A stretch of 64,000 nt of DNA from Planctomycetota bacterium (GCA_016712275.1 JADJRI010000006.1:156981-220980), one strand, 5' to 3'. Positions 1 to 11,750 are shown, counted from the stretch's first letter. Made by a program: numbers and translations. The notes: generated by a model from the sequence alone, not told the origin.

Positions 1-27
1 ACCCACCCCAGCCTTATATTTTACCAT

Positions 28-1102
28 ATGGTTCACAAAACATGGAAGTCCAGTCATTTTGGGCAGGCCCGTTCGCTTTTTGGTAATTATTTGCGCCCGA
101 AGCGATCTTCGCGCTGGGCTGAGCGGGGTTTGTTGCTTGCCGTTGTGTCGCTTGTTGCCGGTTGTCCGGCGACACAGACGCTGCCGGAGCAGGCGGCGGT
201 GCAGGAGTTTTCAGAGGCAAGTACAGAGCGGAAGTACCTGCTTTATGTGCCGAGCATTTACACCAAGGAACGCAAGTGGCCGCTCGTGGTCGCGTGCCAT
301 GGGACGTGGCCTTACGACTCGGCCGATCAACAGATGCGGGAATGGGCCAAACTGGCGGAATATGAGGGGATCATCGTGGCCGCTCCGCAGCTTGTATCGA
401 GCAAGGGCGACTTTCCGCCCGGGCCGACCAAGCAGATCGAACTTCAGGAGGAAGACGAGCGGGCGATCATGGCAACGGTCGCCGAAATCAAGCGGCGGTT
501 TTCGATCGAGGAATCGCAGGTTTTCATGACGGGCTGGTCGGCGGCTGCTTTTCCAATTCTCTATGCAGGCATTCGGCATCCGGATGTGTTTCGTGCTTTG
601 TTTATTCGACAGGGATCGTTCGATGAGCGATTCCTGCCACTGGCTGGCGCGAAAATCAGCCGATGGCAGCAGATTCGCATCGTGTATGGCAAATCGGACA
701 TTCTTCGGGATCAGTCGGTGGCCTGCATCAAGTGGCTGCAGGACAACAAGGCCTGGGTGGAGGGTGAGGAGGTCGCCGGGGTGCATCGGCGGATCGATAC
801 GAAGTTTACCTGGGACTTTTTTGAGAAGGTGATTCGCGAGCGGCCGTGGATTCGGTTGTCTGTGGAGCGTGCCCAGGGCGGGGCGCCGCTGGCCATGCAA
901 TTTCACGTTGAGACGTCGCCGAGGTGGACCAAATTAAAATGGTTCTTTGGTGATGGCTCGGAATCGTATGACGCTTCGCCTGTCCATGTTTACGAAAAGC
1001 CGGGACCGTATACGGTGCGTGAACGTGGCGCTGGATGGGGGAAAGGTGTTTACGCGAACTGAGGATATCAATGTGCTGCGGATTCGCGGGGGATCAAACT
1101 AA
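28..1102 (+). CDS. alpha/beta hydrolase lipoprotein with C-terminal PKD domain (frameshifted)
   Basis: Probable secreted esterase or depolymerase-like serine hydrolase anchored as a lipoprotein. A hydrophobic segment at residues about 34-45 ends in the lipobox LVAGC (Cys46). The segment LVVACHGTW (about 86-94) resembles an oxyanion-hole strand and MTGWSAAAF carries a GxSxx nucleophile (Ser171). From about residue 300 the sequence WFFGDGSESYD...PGPYTV is a PKD-type beta domain. In frame the protein ends at 1062 with unrelated residues after PYTV. In the +1 frame it continues as VNVALDGGKVFTRTEDINVLRI and stops at 1102, which completes the PKD fold, so a one-base indel near 1015-1021 is likely. 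The frame is open to the left edge, so an earlier start outside the window cannot be excluded. Substrate unknown. Confidence 0.7.
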
Positions 1103-1107
1103 CAAGT

Positions 1108-1200
1108 GCAAAAGAAAAATGCAAAATGAAAAATAGAGAATTTGCGTGCGGGCACCGTAATATGGTCCCCTTTTTTCATTTTACAATATTAATTCTTCAT
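1108..1200. repeat. AT-rich inverted-repeat element, copy 1
   Basis: A block of AAAATG-type words (aaaaatgcaaaatgaaaaa, from 1114) faces ttttttcattttaca (about 1171-1185) across a short GC-richer loop. It lies directly 3' of the ABC-2 permease gene. It resembles the element at 3116-3216 on the other side of that gene in arm sequence and layout but is less perfect. Confidence 0.5.
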
Positions 1201-1207
1201 TCGGCAC

Positions 1208-3094
1208 TCATGCCGATTGCTTTCTGATCGTCATATCAAACGAGCGCACCATGTTGGAATGGAGCGACCAGCCAATCAGGACATAGACACCCGCGACGGC
1301 GGCTGCCGCGGCGGCGGAGATGAGGCGGCAGGTCGCGAGCAGGTCGCCGGAAAGGACGTTGTTGGGGCCCGTCGCATTTTCCGGGTCGAACATCATGTTA
1401 AAAGCCGTGACCGGGGTGATGGGCATGAAGGCGGCGACAAACATGGGATCGGCGCTGGTGTTGCTGATGCTGAAGGGGCAAATTGAGGTGATGCCAAAGA
1501 CGGCCATCACCACGGCCATCGCACTGAAAACGGCCGTGATGGTTTTCTTTTGTTGAATGGATGAGCGCAGACCGATCATGCAGGCGAACATGGTGAATGC
1601 GATCAGCAGAATCGGCATGGTCAACAGCACTTCCAAGTGAACGACGGGATTGGCACTCGCGCCGAATTGTTTTCCGGCGACGAGATCGCGAATGACGAAC
1701 AAACCGGCCGTGGCATAGGGGACGACGAGCAGGGGCCCGGCCGCATAGACGAGACCGCGAATTTTACCGGAGATGATTTGCGAGCTGGTCAACGGGGTTC
1801 CCAGCACCAGTTCCAGCGTGTTGGATTCCTTCTCGCGTGTCATGGATGTGGCAGCCGTGGTCGTGGCGATGAAGAGGGAGATGCCCACTTCGATGATCAC
1901 GAGCGTGAAAAGCCAGCCGCGGGCGTCGATCAGGGTGATGGTACCGTTCGAGTAAACAACAACCAGCAGCAGACCGAGAATGAGGCCGATGAACAGCATG
2001 AGCAGGCGGGTGAGAATGCCTCCGCCGGCGGCGGCGCTGGTGACGGATTCCCGCCAGGCGATCGGATTTTTCAGTACGGTTCTGGGCTTTTTTGTGATGA
2101 TTTGGGATTCATCGCCGAGTGCGGCGGCTGCGTTGGGATTGGCGGGATCGACTCGGTTTCGCCGAAAGACGCGGGAGAAGAATGTGGGCTCTCCCTCCTT
2201 GGCGCCACGGCGAACGAAAAAGAGGCAGGTCGCGATCAGCAGGGCGGAAAGGAGAAATGTAATCGCGATGAAGCTGAATTGCGGGTAGGCCAGAATTTGT
2301 GCAACGGGAAGTCCGTAGTGGGAAACGGAGCCGAAATCGGGCGCGGGCGTTTCGCCGAGAACGACACTGAGCGCCAGGAAAGGATGAAACGCGGCGAGCC
2401 AGCTCATGCGAGCGGATTGCCCCGGGGCGGGAATGGACTCTGCCGGAATGAACGCGCCTTGGATCGACAGCGCGTAGATGGCGACGAGGAACAGCGCGAT
2501 GGCGAGATAAAACGAGAAAATTGTGCGGCCGGTCCCGATTTTGATGACGCTGATCGAGATGGCCAGTGTGCCCGTCAACAATGCGGTGGCGGCGCTGAGG
2601 GCAATCGTCTGGGCGATCTTGTCGCCGGTGACACCGCCATAAACCATGAGAATGCAAAAAAGCGGTATGCCCGCCAAGAGCAGGACGATGACAAAGTAAA
2701 GTCGACTGAGCAGCGAGCCGAGTACGATTTGCGCATTGGAGAGCGGCGTTGATAAGAGAATGTTGTACGTTTGCGAGTCTTTTTCCTGAGTGATGGCGGC
2801 GGCGGCGAATACGGGGGCAAGGACGCAGACCATCGCGAGTTGAATCAGGGAAACCCATTTGAATACGCCGGTCGCGCTTTTGGCGAGTTCGGCGAGCGAG
2901 GCGTTGTTTCCGGTGTGGGTGATGATGACGCCGATGAAGGTGGCTGCGCCGAGGATGAAGAGATAGCCGACGCGAATCCAGAGATGGCGCTCGCGGCGTC
3001 CGCCGGCCTGGACGACGCGCACGAGGATGGGGTTGGCGGGGACAAGACGCCAGAACCAACGGCCGAGATCGTGTAAGGCGGCATTCAAATGCAA
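1208..3094 (-). CDS. ABC-2 type transporter permease, two fused permease modules
   Basis: Polytopic inner-membrane protein of about 628 residues with roughly twelve hydrophobic segments. Two halves each carry the same cytoplasmic motif: EKDSQTYNILLSTPLSNAQI in the first and EKESNTLELVLGTPLTSSQI in the second. This suggests an internal duplication or fusion of two ABC-2 permease subunits. The reading frame is open up to an ATG at 3181, but the first 29 codons of that version are a translation of the AT-rich repeat. I prefer the TTG at 3094, which has GAGG just upstream. The ATPase at 4475-5404 in the same-direction cluster is the likely energy subunit. Related systems of the Gld/ABC-2 class act in export or gliding, but the substrate here is unknown. 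Confidence 0.75.
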   Translation of the reverse strand: MHLNAALHDLGRWFWRLVPANPILVRVVQAGGRRERHLWIRVGYLFILGAATFIGVIITHTGNNASLAELAKSATGVFKWVSLIQLAMVCVLAPVFAAAAITQEKDSQTYNILLSTPLSNAQIVLGSLLSRLYFVIVLLLAGIPLFCILMVYGGVTGDKIAQTIALSAATALLTGTLAISISVIKIGTGRTIFSFYLAIALFLVAIYALSIQGAFIPAESIPAPGQSARMSWLAAFHPFLALSVVLGETPAPDFGSVSHYGLPVAQILAYPQFSFIAITFLLSALLIATCLFFVRRGAKEGEPTFFSRVFRRNRVDPANPNAAAALGDESQIITKKPRTVLKNPIAWRESVTSAAAGGGILTRLLMLFIGLILGLLLVVVYSNGTITLIDARGWLFTLVIIEVGISLFIATTTAATSMTREKESNTLELVLGTPLTSSQIISGKIRGLVYAAGPLLVVPYATAGLFVIRDLVAGKQFGASANPVVHLEVLLTMPILLIAFTMFACMIGLRSSIQQKKTITAVFSAMAVVMAVFGITSICPFSISNTSADPMFVAAFMPITPVTAFNMMFDPENATGPNNVLSGDLLATCRLISAAAAAAVAGVYVLIGWSLHSNMVRSFDMTIRKQSA

Positions 3095-3115
3095 CGCACC
3101 TCGCGATCGCAATGC

Positions 3116-3216
3116 GAATGAAAAATGTAAAATGTAAAATGAAAAAAGGCGCGGTCGGCACATGTGGGATTGCCGACGCACGCGCTCACTTTATTGCATT
3201 TTACATTTTTCATTTT
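3116..3216. repeat. AT-rich inverted-repeat element, copy 2
   Basis: The arm aatgaaaaatgtaaaatg (starting about 3117) has a perfect 18-bp reverse complement, cattttacatttttcatt, beginning about 3197. Between them lie about 60 bases of GC-rich sequence. The element sits between the hypothetical exported protein and the permease and would be transcribed in that operon. Confidence 0.6.
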
Positions 3217-4313
3217 GATTTCTTCATAGCGGTGGATCGGACATGCCGCTCGGCGAGGAACTTTCTTACTTTTTGCTTGGCGGCCTGACGCTGCTTGGAT
3301 GTCGGCAATTCATCGACGCGGCGTTTGAATTCGGCATCGAGGTCCTGCAAAGGCTGGCGAAGCTTGTTGTATTCGCGATCGAGGGCGAAGGCGATCGGCC
3401 CTTCACCCATGTCGTTGCCGGCGCGGCGGGCGAGTCGTTTGGCAATTCGATTCTGCTTGGCTTTCTCGCGCCATTCGGGCGTCTTGATCAACGCGGCGCG
3501 ATCCTTGCATTGTTTCATGACGTTTTCGCCGGAGGATTTCTGGGCATCGTCGAATTCGTAGAATGACGACGCCTTCTTGAGATAGTCATCCCATTGATCG
3601 TCAATCCTGAGTTCCCAATCGACCCAGCGCTCCACATCCTGTCGGGCACGGCGATGATCGGGATGCTCGTTGGGATCGACCGGCTCGCCGGCATTCTCCG
3701 ATTCATTGTTGTTGCCATCCCAGAATGGATTGGCATTGTCATTGACTTTGCCATCCTCCCATTTGGCCATGCGCTGTTCGAACACGGAAAAACCGGACAT
3801 GACCGCGCCCATTTGGGCACTAAATTTGAGCCGCTGCTGGAAATTCAACTTTTTGCCGATTTCCGTCGACGTGTCCGTGAAGTACTGCCGGACGGCAGGC
3901 AGGAGCGGCTTGATCGATTTGGCAAACTTGACGGCCTCTTCCTTTGGGAAACGGCCGTCGTTCAAAATCATCGTTTCCATCATTTTTTCGATGGCATCCC
4001 GTCCAACAACTGCGTTGTCATTTGCAAGTTTGCCGAGATGCTGGGTGATGATGCCCTCGATGTCGGTGGTTTGCTGATCATCCAGATCGAGGTTGCTTTT
4101 CATTTCCACGGCGAAGCGATTGCTGATGGCCTTGAGAAGCCCCGGGGTCATTCGGATGCCGATGTCGGGAAGCTGAATTTCATCCGAAGGCGACTTCGCC
4201 TCGTTCCTGCTTTCCTGTGCATTCAAGGCCGCGCTGCCGGACATGGCCGCCATCATTGTGAAAGCGAAAGCAATCCATTGCTTTCGGACGAAAATGATCT
4301 GGTTAGCTTGCAT
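3210..4313 (-). CDS. hypothetical exported protein
   Basis: Unrecognised protein of about 367 residues. The frame is open to 4406, but I choose the ATG at 4313 because it begins a normal signal peptide (MQANQIIFVRKQW, then a hydrophobic AFTMMAAMSGSAA core, with cleavage near LNAQ). The mature part is hydrophilic and largely helical. It contains a region resembling periplasmic helical proteins with repeated acidic and lysine-rich stretches, an Asn/Glu-rich linker (GNNNESENAGEPVD) and a very basic C-terminus ending MKKSK. It lies between the ABC ATPase and the ABC-2 permease on the same strand, so it may be an accessory protein of that transporter. No catalytic motif is visible. Confidence 0.6.
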   Translation of the reverse strand: MQANQIIFVRKQWIAFAFTMMAAMSGSAALNAQESRNEAKSPSDEIQLPDIGIRMTPGLLKAISNRFAVEMKSNLDLDDQQTTDIEGIITQHLGKLANDNAVVGRDAIEKMMETMILNDGRFPKEEAVKFAKSIKPLLPAVRQYFTDTSTEIGKKLNFQQRLKFSAQMGAVMSGFSVFEQRMAKWEDGKVNDNANPFWDGNNNESENAGEPVDPNEHPDHRRARQDVERWVDWELRIDDQWDDYLKKASSFYEFDDAQKSSGENVMKQCKDRAALIKTPEWREKAKQNRIAKRLARRAGNDMGEGPIAFALDREYNKLRQPLQDLDAEFKRRVDELPTSKQRQAAKQKVRKFLAERHVRSTAMKKSK

Positions 4314-4474
4314 TTGAATCACCCACTTGAAGGCCCAACGGCCGTGTCCATCCGCTTTATTCGTCGACAAGCATCGACAACTCATTAGATCGTTCGAGAT
4401 TCGCACATATCACGCGAAACCCCATTATTGAATCAAAACACCGGCCTGATGACCTTCACATCGTATTCCATTCG

Positions 4475-5400
<926 letters not shown>

Positions 5401-5404
<4 letters not shown>

Positions 5405-7881
5405 GTTTTTTTCTTTTCCGTTTCTTCGTCGGCGCTTCCGCCGGCCGACCTGCCTGGTCGTTCCACTGGAATCGTGATTCGGTACATTGTAATGGAATTC
5501 TCAGGCGTGCGCCGCACGCCATTGACCTCGAGCATGGCCGGCGCCGGCTCGTAGGCAAATCCGATCAGCAGCGCGGTTTCCCGGGTGACGGCGTGGGAAC
5601 AATCCAGAATTCGCCCGTGCGAGCGGGTCATTTCGTTGCGGCCGTTGGAATCGCGTTCGATCAGATCGAACAATGACAGCAGCCGCAGGGCGGTGAGCTC
5701 TTTTCCGGAAATGGAGGTGGACTTTGTATCGGTCGAGAACGTCGCATTGATGCTTTCCCGCCATGTCTTGATGCAGGACGCCAAAGAAAGCTGGTCGTTG
5801 GAAATGGCTTTTGGCGGGTCATTCGGATTCAACGGGTCTTTGCGAAAGTAGAGGCGCTCCGCGATTGTGTCGGCATCGAGCGATGCTTCCTTGCCGGATT
5901 TCGGGAGCGTGCCAAGTTCGAGACATCGCGCAAGGACGAGCCCCGATTCGCCGGCGATTTCCTGCCGGCCTTCGACGATGATGCAGTTTTCGAGCGTGAC
6001 GCCCGTGTTGTTCTGGATGTAGCTCCCTTTTCCGAACCGATTGTTGTCATCGGCGTTCACGACGAGCTTCGCATCGAGCGTGCCACCCAAGGGACCGTGC
6101 CAGCGTCCCCAGAATTCCTTCAGTGTGGCACGAACCGGTACATCCTTCAATGCCAGGCATGCCTGCTCGGCACGATACGTATCGGTGGCGACAAAGGTTG
6201 ATTCCGAGGCTTCGTCGGTCGTCGAGCGCGGCAGCGTTCGCAACGGTCCAAGGTCTTGCGGCCCATTGGCATCGGTGTATCCCGCGGGGAGGCGAAGCCC
6301 CAGTCGCGTGTGGTCGGGCGTCTTTACGCCGAAGAAACAGGTGCCATAGGCGTAATCAGAACCGGCGCGGACGTCGAGAATTGTCGTTTGGCGGACCTTG
6401 GTCGACATGCCGCGCAAGGACCATACCATGACGACGCCGATGACCGTGCCGACCAAGCTGACGATGGCGAAGGCCGACCAACTGTGCTGCTGCCATTGCC
6501 GCTTCTTCATGTAGTAAAATGAGCCACTGGCCGAAAAAAAATAGGCCGCGGCAAAGAATAGGGCGAACATCATGAAAGCGAAGCCGAGTCCCTTGTAACT
6601 GATTGTGCCGGTGATTTCGTCGTAGAGGTTTTTTCGATTTTGCATGAAGGCATTGACCGGCTCGATCGACTTCGGCAGGCCGAGAAAGTTGGACGCCAGC
6701 ACCCGCTCGCATACATTATGGAATTCCTTGAACCCATCATTCGACTCGGTCTGGCCGGCGGAAGCGGGACCGATTGCCTTGGCTATGCCGGCCGGTGCGG
6801 GCAGGAGATCGCGCAACGACGCGCCGACAAAAGTCAGGTTTCCGCGGCCGAGTAAATTGCGATAGGCAATCGGCGATAGACCGCGGGCATCGGATGGAAT
6901 TCCGATCATGTCGGGCAGCTTGATCATGTCGCAGCGGGCGATGGGGTTTTTGGCGTACCTGCGCATGAGTCTGTTTGAATAGGTCTCATTTTTGACGATA
7001 TCGCGCGTGAACTCCTGCGCTTCGCGAACACGGGTGACGCCTTTGATCGTGACGGGCAGGTGACGGGCGAGGGACGATTTGGCAAGGGACTGCCAGTTTT
7101 TGCCGGCGGTGATAAGCAGGCTGCCGCCATTCTTGACCCATTCGACCAGCGCGGTGATTTGACGCTCCGAAAGTTCGGTCGGATCGGCATCGTCCCAGAC
7201 AATGGCGTCGACCGCTTCAAGCCCCTGCCAGTACTGCGGCAGCTCACGGGGCGACATCGGCCGGACATGCCGCGCGTTTGTGAGGCCGGCGGTGTTGTTG
7301 CCGACATCGAGACAGAGCAGGTGTGGCAGTTTTCTGGGGTTTGTCAGATCGACGATAAGCAATTCATCGGCGGACGGTTCGCTGGTGAATTGCGGCGTGA
7401 CGATGACACCGACTTCATCGCCATTTTCGAGTTGCATTTTGACAAGATCGCCATTGGCGTCATAGAGCCGGACCTGAAGCGTCGAATCCTGGGAGAAAAT
7501 TGAAGGATAAAAATAGACTTCCTTGGGATGCCACTCGCCATCGGGCGTGAGGCCGCCCAGGTCCTGGGCCGAAATGACGATATCGCCATCGCGATCCTGT
7601 TGCGCGACGCGCAACTCACCATCGAACGGTTCGGCGCCGGACCAGCTCAGATCGATGGAGACGAGGGATGTGCAGCCCGTGCGGACGATGGGCATCGTTC
7701 CTTCGAAAAGGCCGACGCGGCGAAATCGTGCCCGCACCTGGGCGTCGACTGAGGTCGTTGCACATAACACGCAGACAATGGCGATCCACCGCGCGACAAG
7801 GACTGCAACCGGCCGCGATACGATGCCTCGATGAATCGATTTCTCAACGTTTCTCACGGTTTTTCGTGATGGCACTGACAC
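5401..7881 (-). CDS. large membrane protein with GATase-like domain, ABC-associated
   Basis: Protein of 826 residues. It has a signal peptide (hydrophobic core about 24-42, DAQ cleavage near 48) and a beta-rich periplasmic part. A Rossmann-like block (VDAIVWDDADPTELSE ... LVEWVKNGGSLLITAGK, about 225-262) is typical of GldG/DUF4350-like class-I glutamine-amidotransferase folds without a visible catalytic triad. Two membrane helices follow at about 430-455 and 470-492, then a long C-terminal domain. It overlaps the downstream ABC ATPase by four bases, which supports a shared transporter function. The start at 7881 is GTG and overlaps the end of the MazG-like gene by 28 bases. A start further in is possible. 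Confidence 0.7.
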
Positions 7882-8150
7882 ACCATGTCACCGCAGCCCG
7901 GACATCCCTCGCCATATTTGGCGCGAACGGCAGCCGCGAGGTCGATGCCTTCGATGTTGGCCAGGGTCGCCAGCCAGGCCATGACATCGGCGAATTCGCC
8001 TTCTTTTTCCTCGTGGGATCCTTCGCGAACCGCGGTGGCCAGCTCGCCCACTTCCTCCATCAACCACATGAACGTCGGGGCGGAGCCCCGTTTGCGGTCT
8101 TTCGCGGAATACATGCGTTCGATGATCTGCTGGAATTCTGAAATTCCCAT
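7854..8150 (-). CDS. MazG-like nucleotide pyrophosphohydrolase
   Basis: Small all-alpha NTP pyrophosphohydrolase family protein of 98 residues. The metal-binding pattern is visible as EEVGELATA followed by EGEFADVMAWLA, matching the EExxE...ExxD arrangement of MazG/DCTPP-type enzymes, which hydrolyse (d)NTPs to monophosphates. The C-terminus carries an unusual Cys/His cluster, CPGCGDMVCQCHH, which could bind a metal and is not part of the core fold. The 3' end overlaps the start of the next gene by 28 bases. Confidence 0.8.
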   Translation of the reverse strand: MGISEFQQIIERMYSAKDRKRGSAPTFMWLMEEVGELATAVREGSHEEKEGEFADVMAWLATLANIEGIDLAAAVRAKYGEGCPGCGDMVCQCHHEKP

Positions 8151-8293
8151 GGGCCAATAGCCTCGCGAGTTCTTGAGTTCCGGATCCCCGGCCTCGGCTT
8201 ATTGTATGCGTCCTCGAAGATGCATGAAAGTCGCATGCCGCCATCGCCACCATTGTCGCGGCTCACTTTGCGAAGATCGGGGCCGTACCTGGT

Positions 8294-8345
8294 TCGGTAC
8301 TGGTAACGTTTGATGAAATTCCATAGCCGGGGGCGGCTGTGCCAC
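8294..8345 (+). repeat. conserved 53-nt intergenic element, copy 1
   Basis: Non-coding block that aligns with 38967-39019 at 43 of 53 columns by hand. The invariant cores are gtttgatg, aattcc and agccgggg. Flanking ggtactggtaac and tttgccagtacc (about 8351) could pair into a stem. No coding explanation was found. Confidence 0.5.
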
Positions 8346-8386
8346 GTCGAACTTTGCCAGTACCCCGGGTTCGATGCTTATTGAAC

Positions 8387-11225
8387 TTAACGGCTCAGCT
8401 CTTCCGCCTTCTGTTGATACGCTCTGGCTTTCTCCTGGTTTCCCAATTTTTCGTGAATCTCCGCGAGGCCCTCAAAACCGAGGGGGTCCTCCGGCAGGAG
8501 CTTCACGACCACCTGGTATTCCTGCTCGGCCTCCACATATTTGCCGTCGGCCGCCAGCACTTCCGCGAGGGCCAAGTGGACATCGGGATCGTATGGGTCG
8601 ATCTGAATGGCCTGAAGATACCAATGCGCCGCCTTGGCACGCTGTTCCTGGCGATCGTAGATTCGTGCGATTTGACGGGCGACGGCCGGTTCATCTTCCA
8701 CCAATCTGAACAGGGCTTCGAGCTGTTTCAGGGCGCTTTCGAGATTTCGCCGGCGCAGGTGGATTGCGGCCATGCGACGAAAGGAATCGGGATCCTCAGG
8801 CATTCGCTTCTGATACTCGGCATATTTTTCCAGTGCCCGCGGCCATGCTTCATCGGCTTGCATCAGGTATGCGGAATATTTGATTGCGGACACATTGTCG
8901 GGCCGCACGTCGGCCAGACGATGAATAAACTCGGCCGCCTCGTCGAGAAAGGCCCGCCGGTCGGCTTCGTCGCGCTCGGCGAGCGATTTGGCGACAAGTA
9001 TATGACACATCGCTTCCAAAGCGGCGGGCTGATTGGGATCGACTTCGAGTGCCTTTTCGGCGGCACTTTTTGCCTTTTCGGGATCTCCATCCACCAGACA
9101 GGCGTTGGCCAGTTCGGCGAGCCGATTGGCATCGTCCGGCTTATCCTCAAGTTTTTTCGATCTCCTCCGGGTCTTCGAGTGGCGTTTGCGGCAGACCCCA
9201 TTTCGCGGCCTCGGCGACTGCCCACGTGTGAAAGTCCCTGTCGAATTGCGCGGTTGAGATTTTCAGGACGGCCTGAAACGCGGCCTCCTGTTGTTTGCCC
9301 TCGCGAAACGCGGCCAGCAAATCGAGAATCGCCTGATACTTGAAGCGATGGATGATGTACTCCGACATCCATTCGCTCTGGGCATAGGCCAGCGAGCGAT
9401 CGGTCGGCCGTTTCGGTCTGACGAAACCCCAATCGACATTCTGCAAAGTGAATAAGCGATCCCGGCGAATCGCATCGGTCAGCAGTTGCTTGTAGGTCCA
9501 CGATCGCGGAGAGGGCTCTTCATAAACGGCCAACCCCTCGGTGAACCAGTGCGGAATTCGGTTTTCCGTGACCGCGAGCGTTACCGTGTGCGTGAATTCG
9601 TGGCGCAAGACGCTGGCCCAATTGAAGCGACCGAATGGCGGACGGCCGCGCGGGGCGGTCATGGCAATCACGCGGCCGGTGCAGGCGCCGATGGTGCCGA
9701 TGAAGGGCCGACCGGCGATGCGAACACTGAAGCCCTGGTGATCGGGAAAGAGTTCGATGATGGTTTTGTGTTTCAGTTTCGCATTGAAGTCGTCGCATAC
9801 GTCTGCGTAAACGGACTCGAGCGTACGCGAAAAGTAGGGGGCGGCAACAGCATCCGCGTCGGCGTCATACTTTATGATGAAATGCTCGCTTTCGAGTGTC
9901 GCAAAATGGTCGATGCGATCGAGAAGATTGAGCACGTTGAAGGTGTGCTGGTTGAAGCTGTCGAGTTCAAACGACGCTTCAAGACTTTTGCGGGCTTTTT
10001 GTTCTTCACCCAGCTCCATGTAGAGCTGGCCGAGGCTCGTTCTCGGTTCCGGCCAATAGGCTGCGTACTCGATCGCTTTTTTGAATTGCACCTCGGCCGG
10101 CTCGAATTGACGTCCGGCCGACAGCCATTGGCCGAGCGCGAAATGGAAAACGGCGGGCGTCGGATTAAAAGCGGAAACGCGCTTTTGGAGTTCGGTGGAC
10201 GCCGCCCGATCGCCATCGCGCAACCTGGCGGCGGCGAGCACGCCGATCGCGTCTTCGCTTCGCGGATTGATTTTCAAGGCACGCTCCGCGAACTCGGCCG
10301 CCCTGGCGTATTTACGCTCGGTCATGCGCAAATCGGCCATGAGCACGAATGCGCCGACATGATTCGGGTTTGCCTCCAACGCCCGATTGCCAAGGGATTC
10401 GCACTCGTCAAAATTCCAGTCTTCCAGATGAGACCGCGCGAGGCCGACCATGGCGTCCGCGACCTTGGGATTCTGCTTCAAGACTTCGTCAAATTCGCCA
10501 CGGGCATCCGCAAGATTGTGTTTCGCGAGCAGGAGTTCGGCCGAGGCCAAACGGGCCGGCCAATAAGCCGCATCATGAAAAGCGATGGCGGTTCCGAAGC
10601 ACTCATCGAGTACATGCCGTGTGCGCTGCACAAGATTGGTTTTGGTAAGCTCGGAATAGCGGTAGAAGCCCTTTCCCAGCGAAGTGAGGGCTTCGGCGTC
10701 ATCGGGCAGAGCATCGCCGGTCATCACATCGTCGCAATGTTTGTATGCGGCGATTGCGTCCCTTGTTTTTCCCAGTTTTTCGAGCGACTGGCCCAGCAGC
10801 GTCCAGCCGGCTGGGTCGCTTTTGTCGAGCCTTGTCGCGCTGCGATGATGTTCGATGGCCTGTTCATAGGAGCCGACAGCGGCGAGCAGGCGGCCCATGA
10901 GATTATGCCAACGAGCTGATTTCGCGCCTTCGCTTTCGATCGCACGAAGCCGGCTTGCACCCGTACTGTACTCGCCCAAATCCAGATCGAGCTCAGCACG
11001 TTCGCAGGCCACCCGCAATGCAAACGCGGGATTTGATTTTAGAGCGTTGTGGATGGCCAGGGCTTCGTCGTATCGGCCGTGGAGGCGATGGTCGCGGGCG
11101 GTGCGGAGTTGCTGGTCGGGGCCGGCGGGCATTGTGGTCGGTTCGTCTTCCGACCTGAGATATGATGGAAACGAGAATGCCAAGATAAGGAGCGATAGGA
11201 ACGAAATGGTGCGAAGTGGGTTCAT
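8387..11225 (-). CDS. TPR protein with peptidase-MA-like metallopeptidase domain (frameshifted)
   Basis: Exported protein. The signal peptide begins MNPLRTISFLSLLILAFSF at 11225. TPR-like helical pairs follow to about residue 480, for example LDKSDPAGWTLLGQSLEKLG and INPRSEDAIGVLAAARLRDG. Next comes a gluzincin-type site HEFTHTVTL ... WFTEGLAVYEE, the HExxH...E arrangement of the peptidase MA-like family. The frame stops at 9147 after EDPEEIEKT. The next frame continues without a gap as LEDKPDDANRLAELANACLV and runs through more TPRs to 8387. A one-base extra A in the A6 run at about 9160 explains the break. If the break is real there are two genes, 9147-11225 and 8387 to about 9094. The role is probably periplasmic. 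Confidence 0.7.
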
Positions 11226-11285
11226 GGAGCGGACCATTTTGGAATCATAGAACCGCCGGCAGTCCGGGATCAATCATCCCGCCGG

Positions 11286-11750
11286 TCATTCTTCCCCGAA
11301 AGCATCTTTGAACAAGTCCTGATAGTCGCCGAGGAGCACCAGCTGAAAATAAAACGCAATTGCCTCAATGATCATGGCGGAAAATGCCGCGACTTGATGC
11401 AGGCCAATGGAAATTCCCGTGTCGATCGACGCGCCGAGTGCGGCGGTCAGCAATATTGCCGCGATTCCGCACATGCTCCATCGCAGCGCGACCGATTTCA
11501 TTCGGCGAATGCGATGGGAGAATGCGGCATCGAGATCGTGATGCTGGATCGATTGGGTGATGATTTTGTCCTGCACGACGAAATACATGAAGAGTACGAC
11601 ATGAACGAAGCAGGTGAAGAGCGCGGCGAGCACGCCCAGCAGAACATGCCGCGTGTATCCCTGCTGCGCGTCCACCAGCAGGCCCATGGCGGCGGTTAAT
11701 GCCAGGAGCAGCAAATCCACGATGGCGAAAAGGGTAAAGCTGATTTTCAT
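11286..11750 (-). CDS. hypothetical four-helix membrane protein
   Basis: Protein of 154 residues with four predicted membrane helices: ISFLTLF-like helix 1 at about 4-25, TRHVLLGVLAALFTCFVHVV (34-55), WSMCGIAAILLTAALGA (91-108) and VAAFSAMIIEAIAFYFQLVL (118-140). The loop after helix 2 is charged, QHHDLDAAFSHRIRRMK. The family was not recognised. It lies 61 bases upstream of the TPR/metallopeptidase gene on the same strand and may be cotranscribed. Confidence 0.55.
   Translation of the reverse strand: MKISFTLFAIVDLLLLALTAAMGLLVDAQQGYTRHVLLGVLAALFTCFVHVVLFMYFVVQDKIITQSIQHHDLDAAFSHRIRRMKSVALRWSMCGIAAILLTAALGASIDTGISIGLHQVAAFSAMIIEAIAFYFQLVLLGDYQDLFKDAFGEE

Noticed and set aside
9150..9170. Programmed -1 frameshift at A6 joining the metallopeptidase and TPR frames
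   Set aside because: The needed shift is +1 and the codon phase does not match an X XXY YYZ slip, so an indel error is simpler.
9486..10919. 477-residue plus-strand frame opposite the TPR/metallopeptidase gene
   Set aside because: The minus strand carries the HExxH site and TPRs. The plus frame has nothing recognisable.
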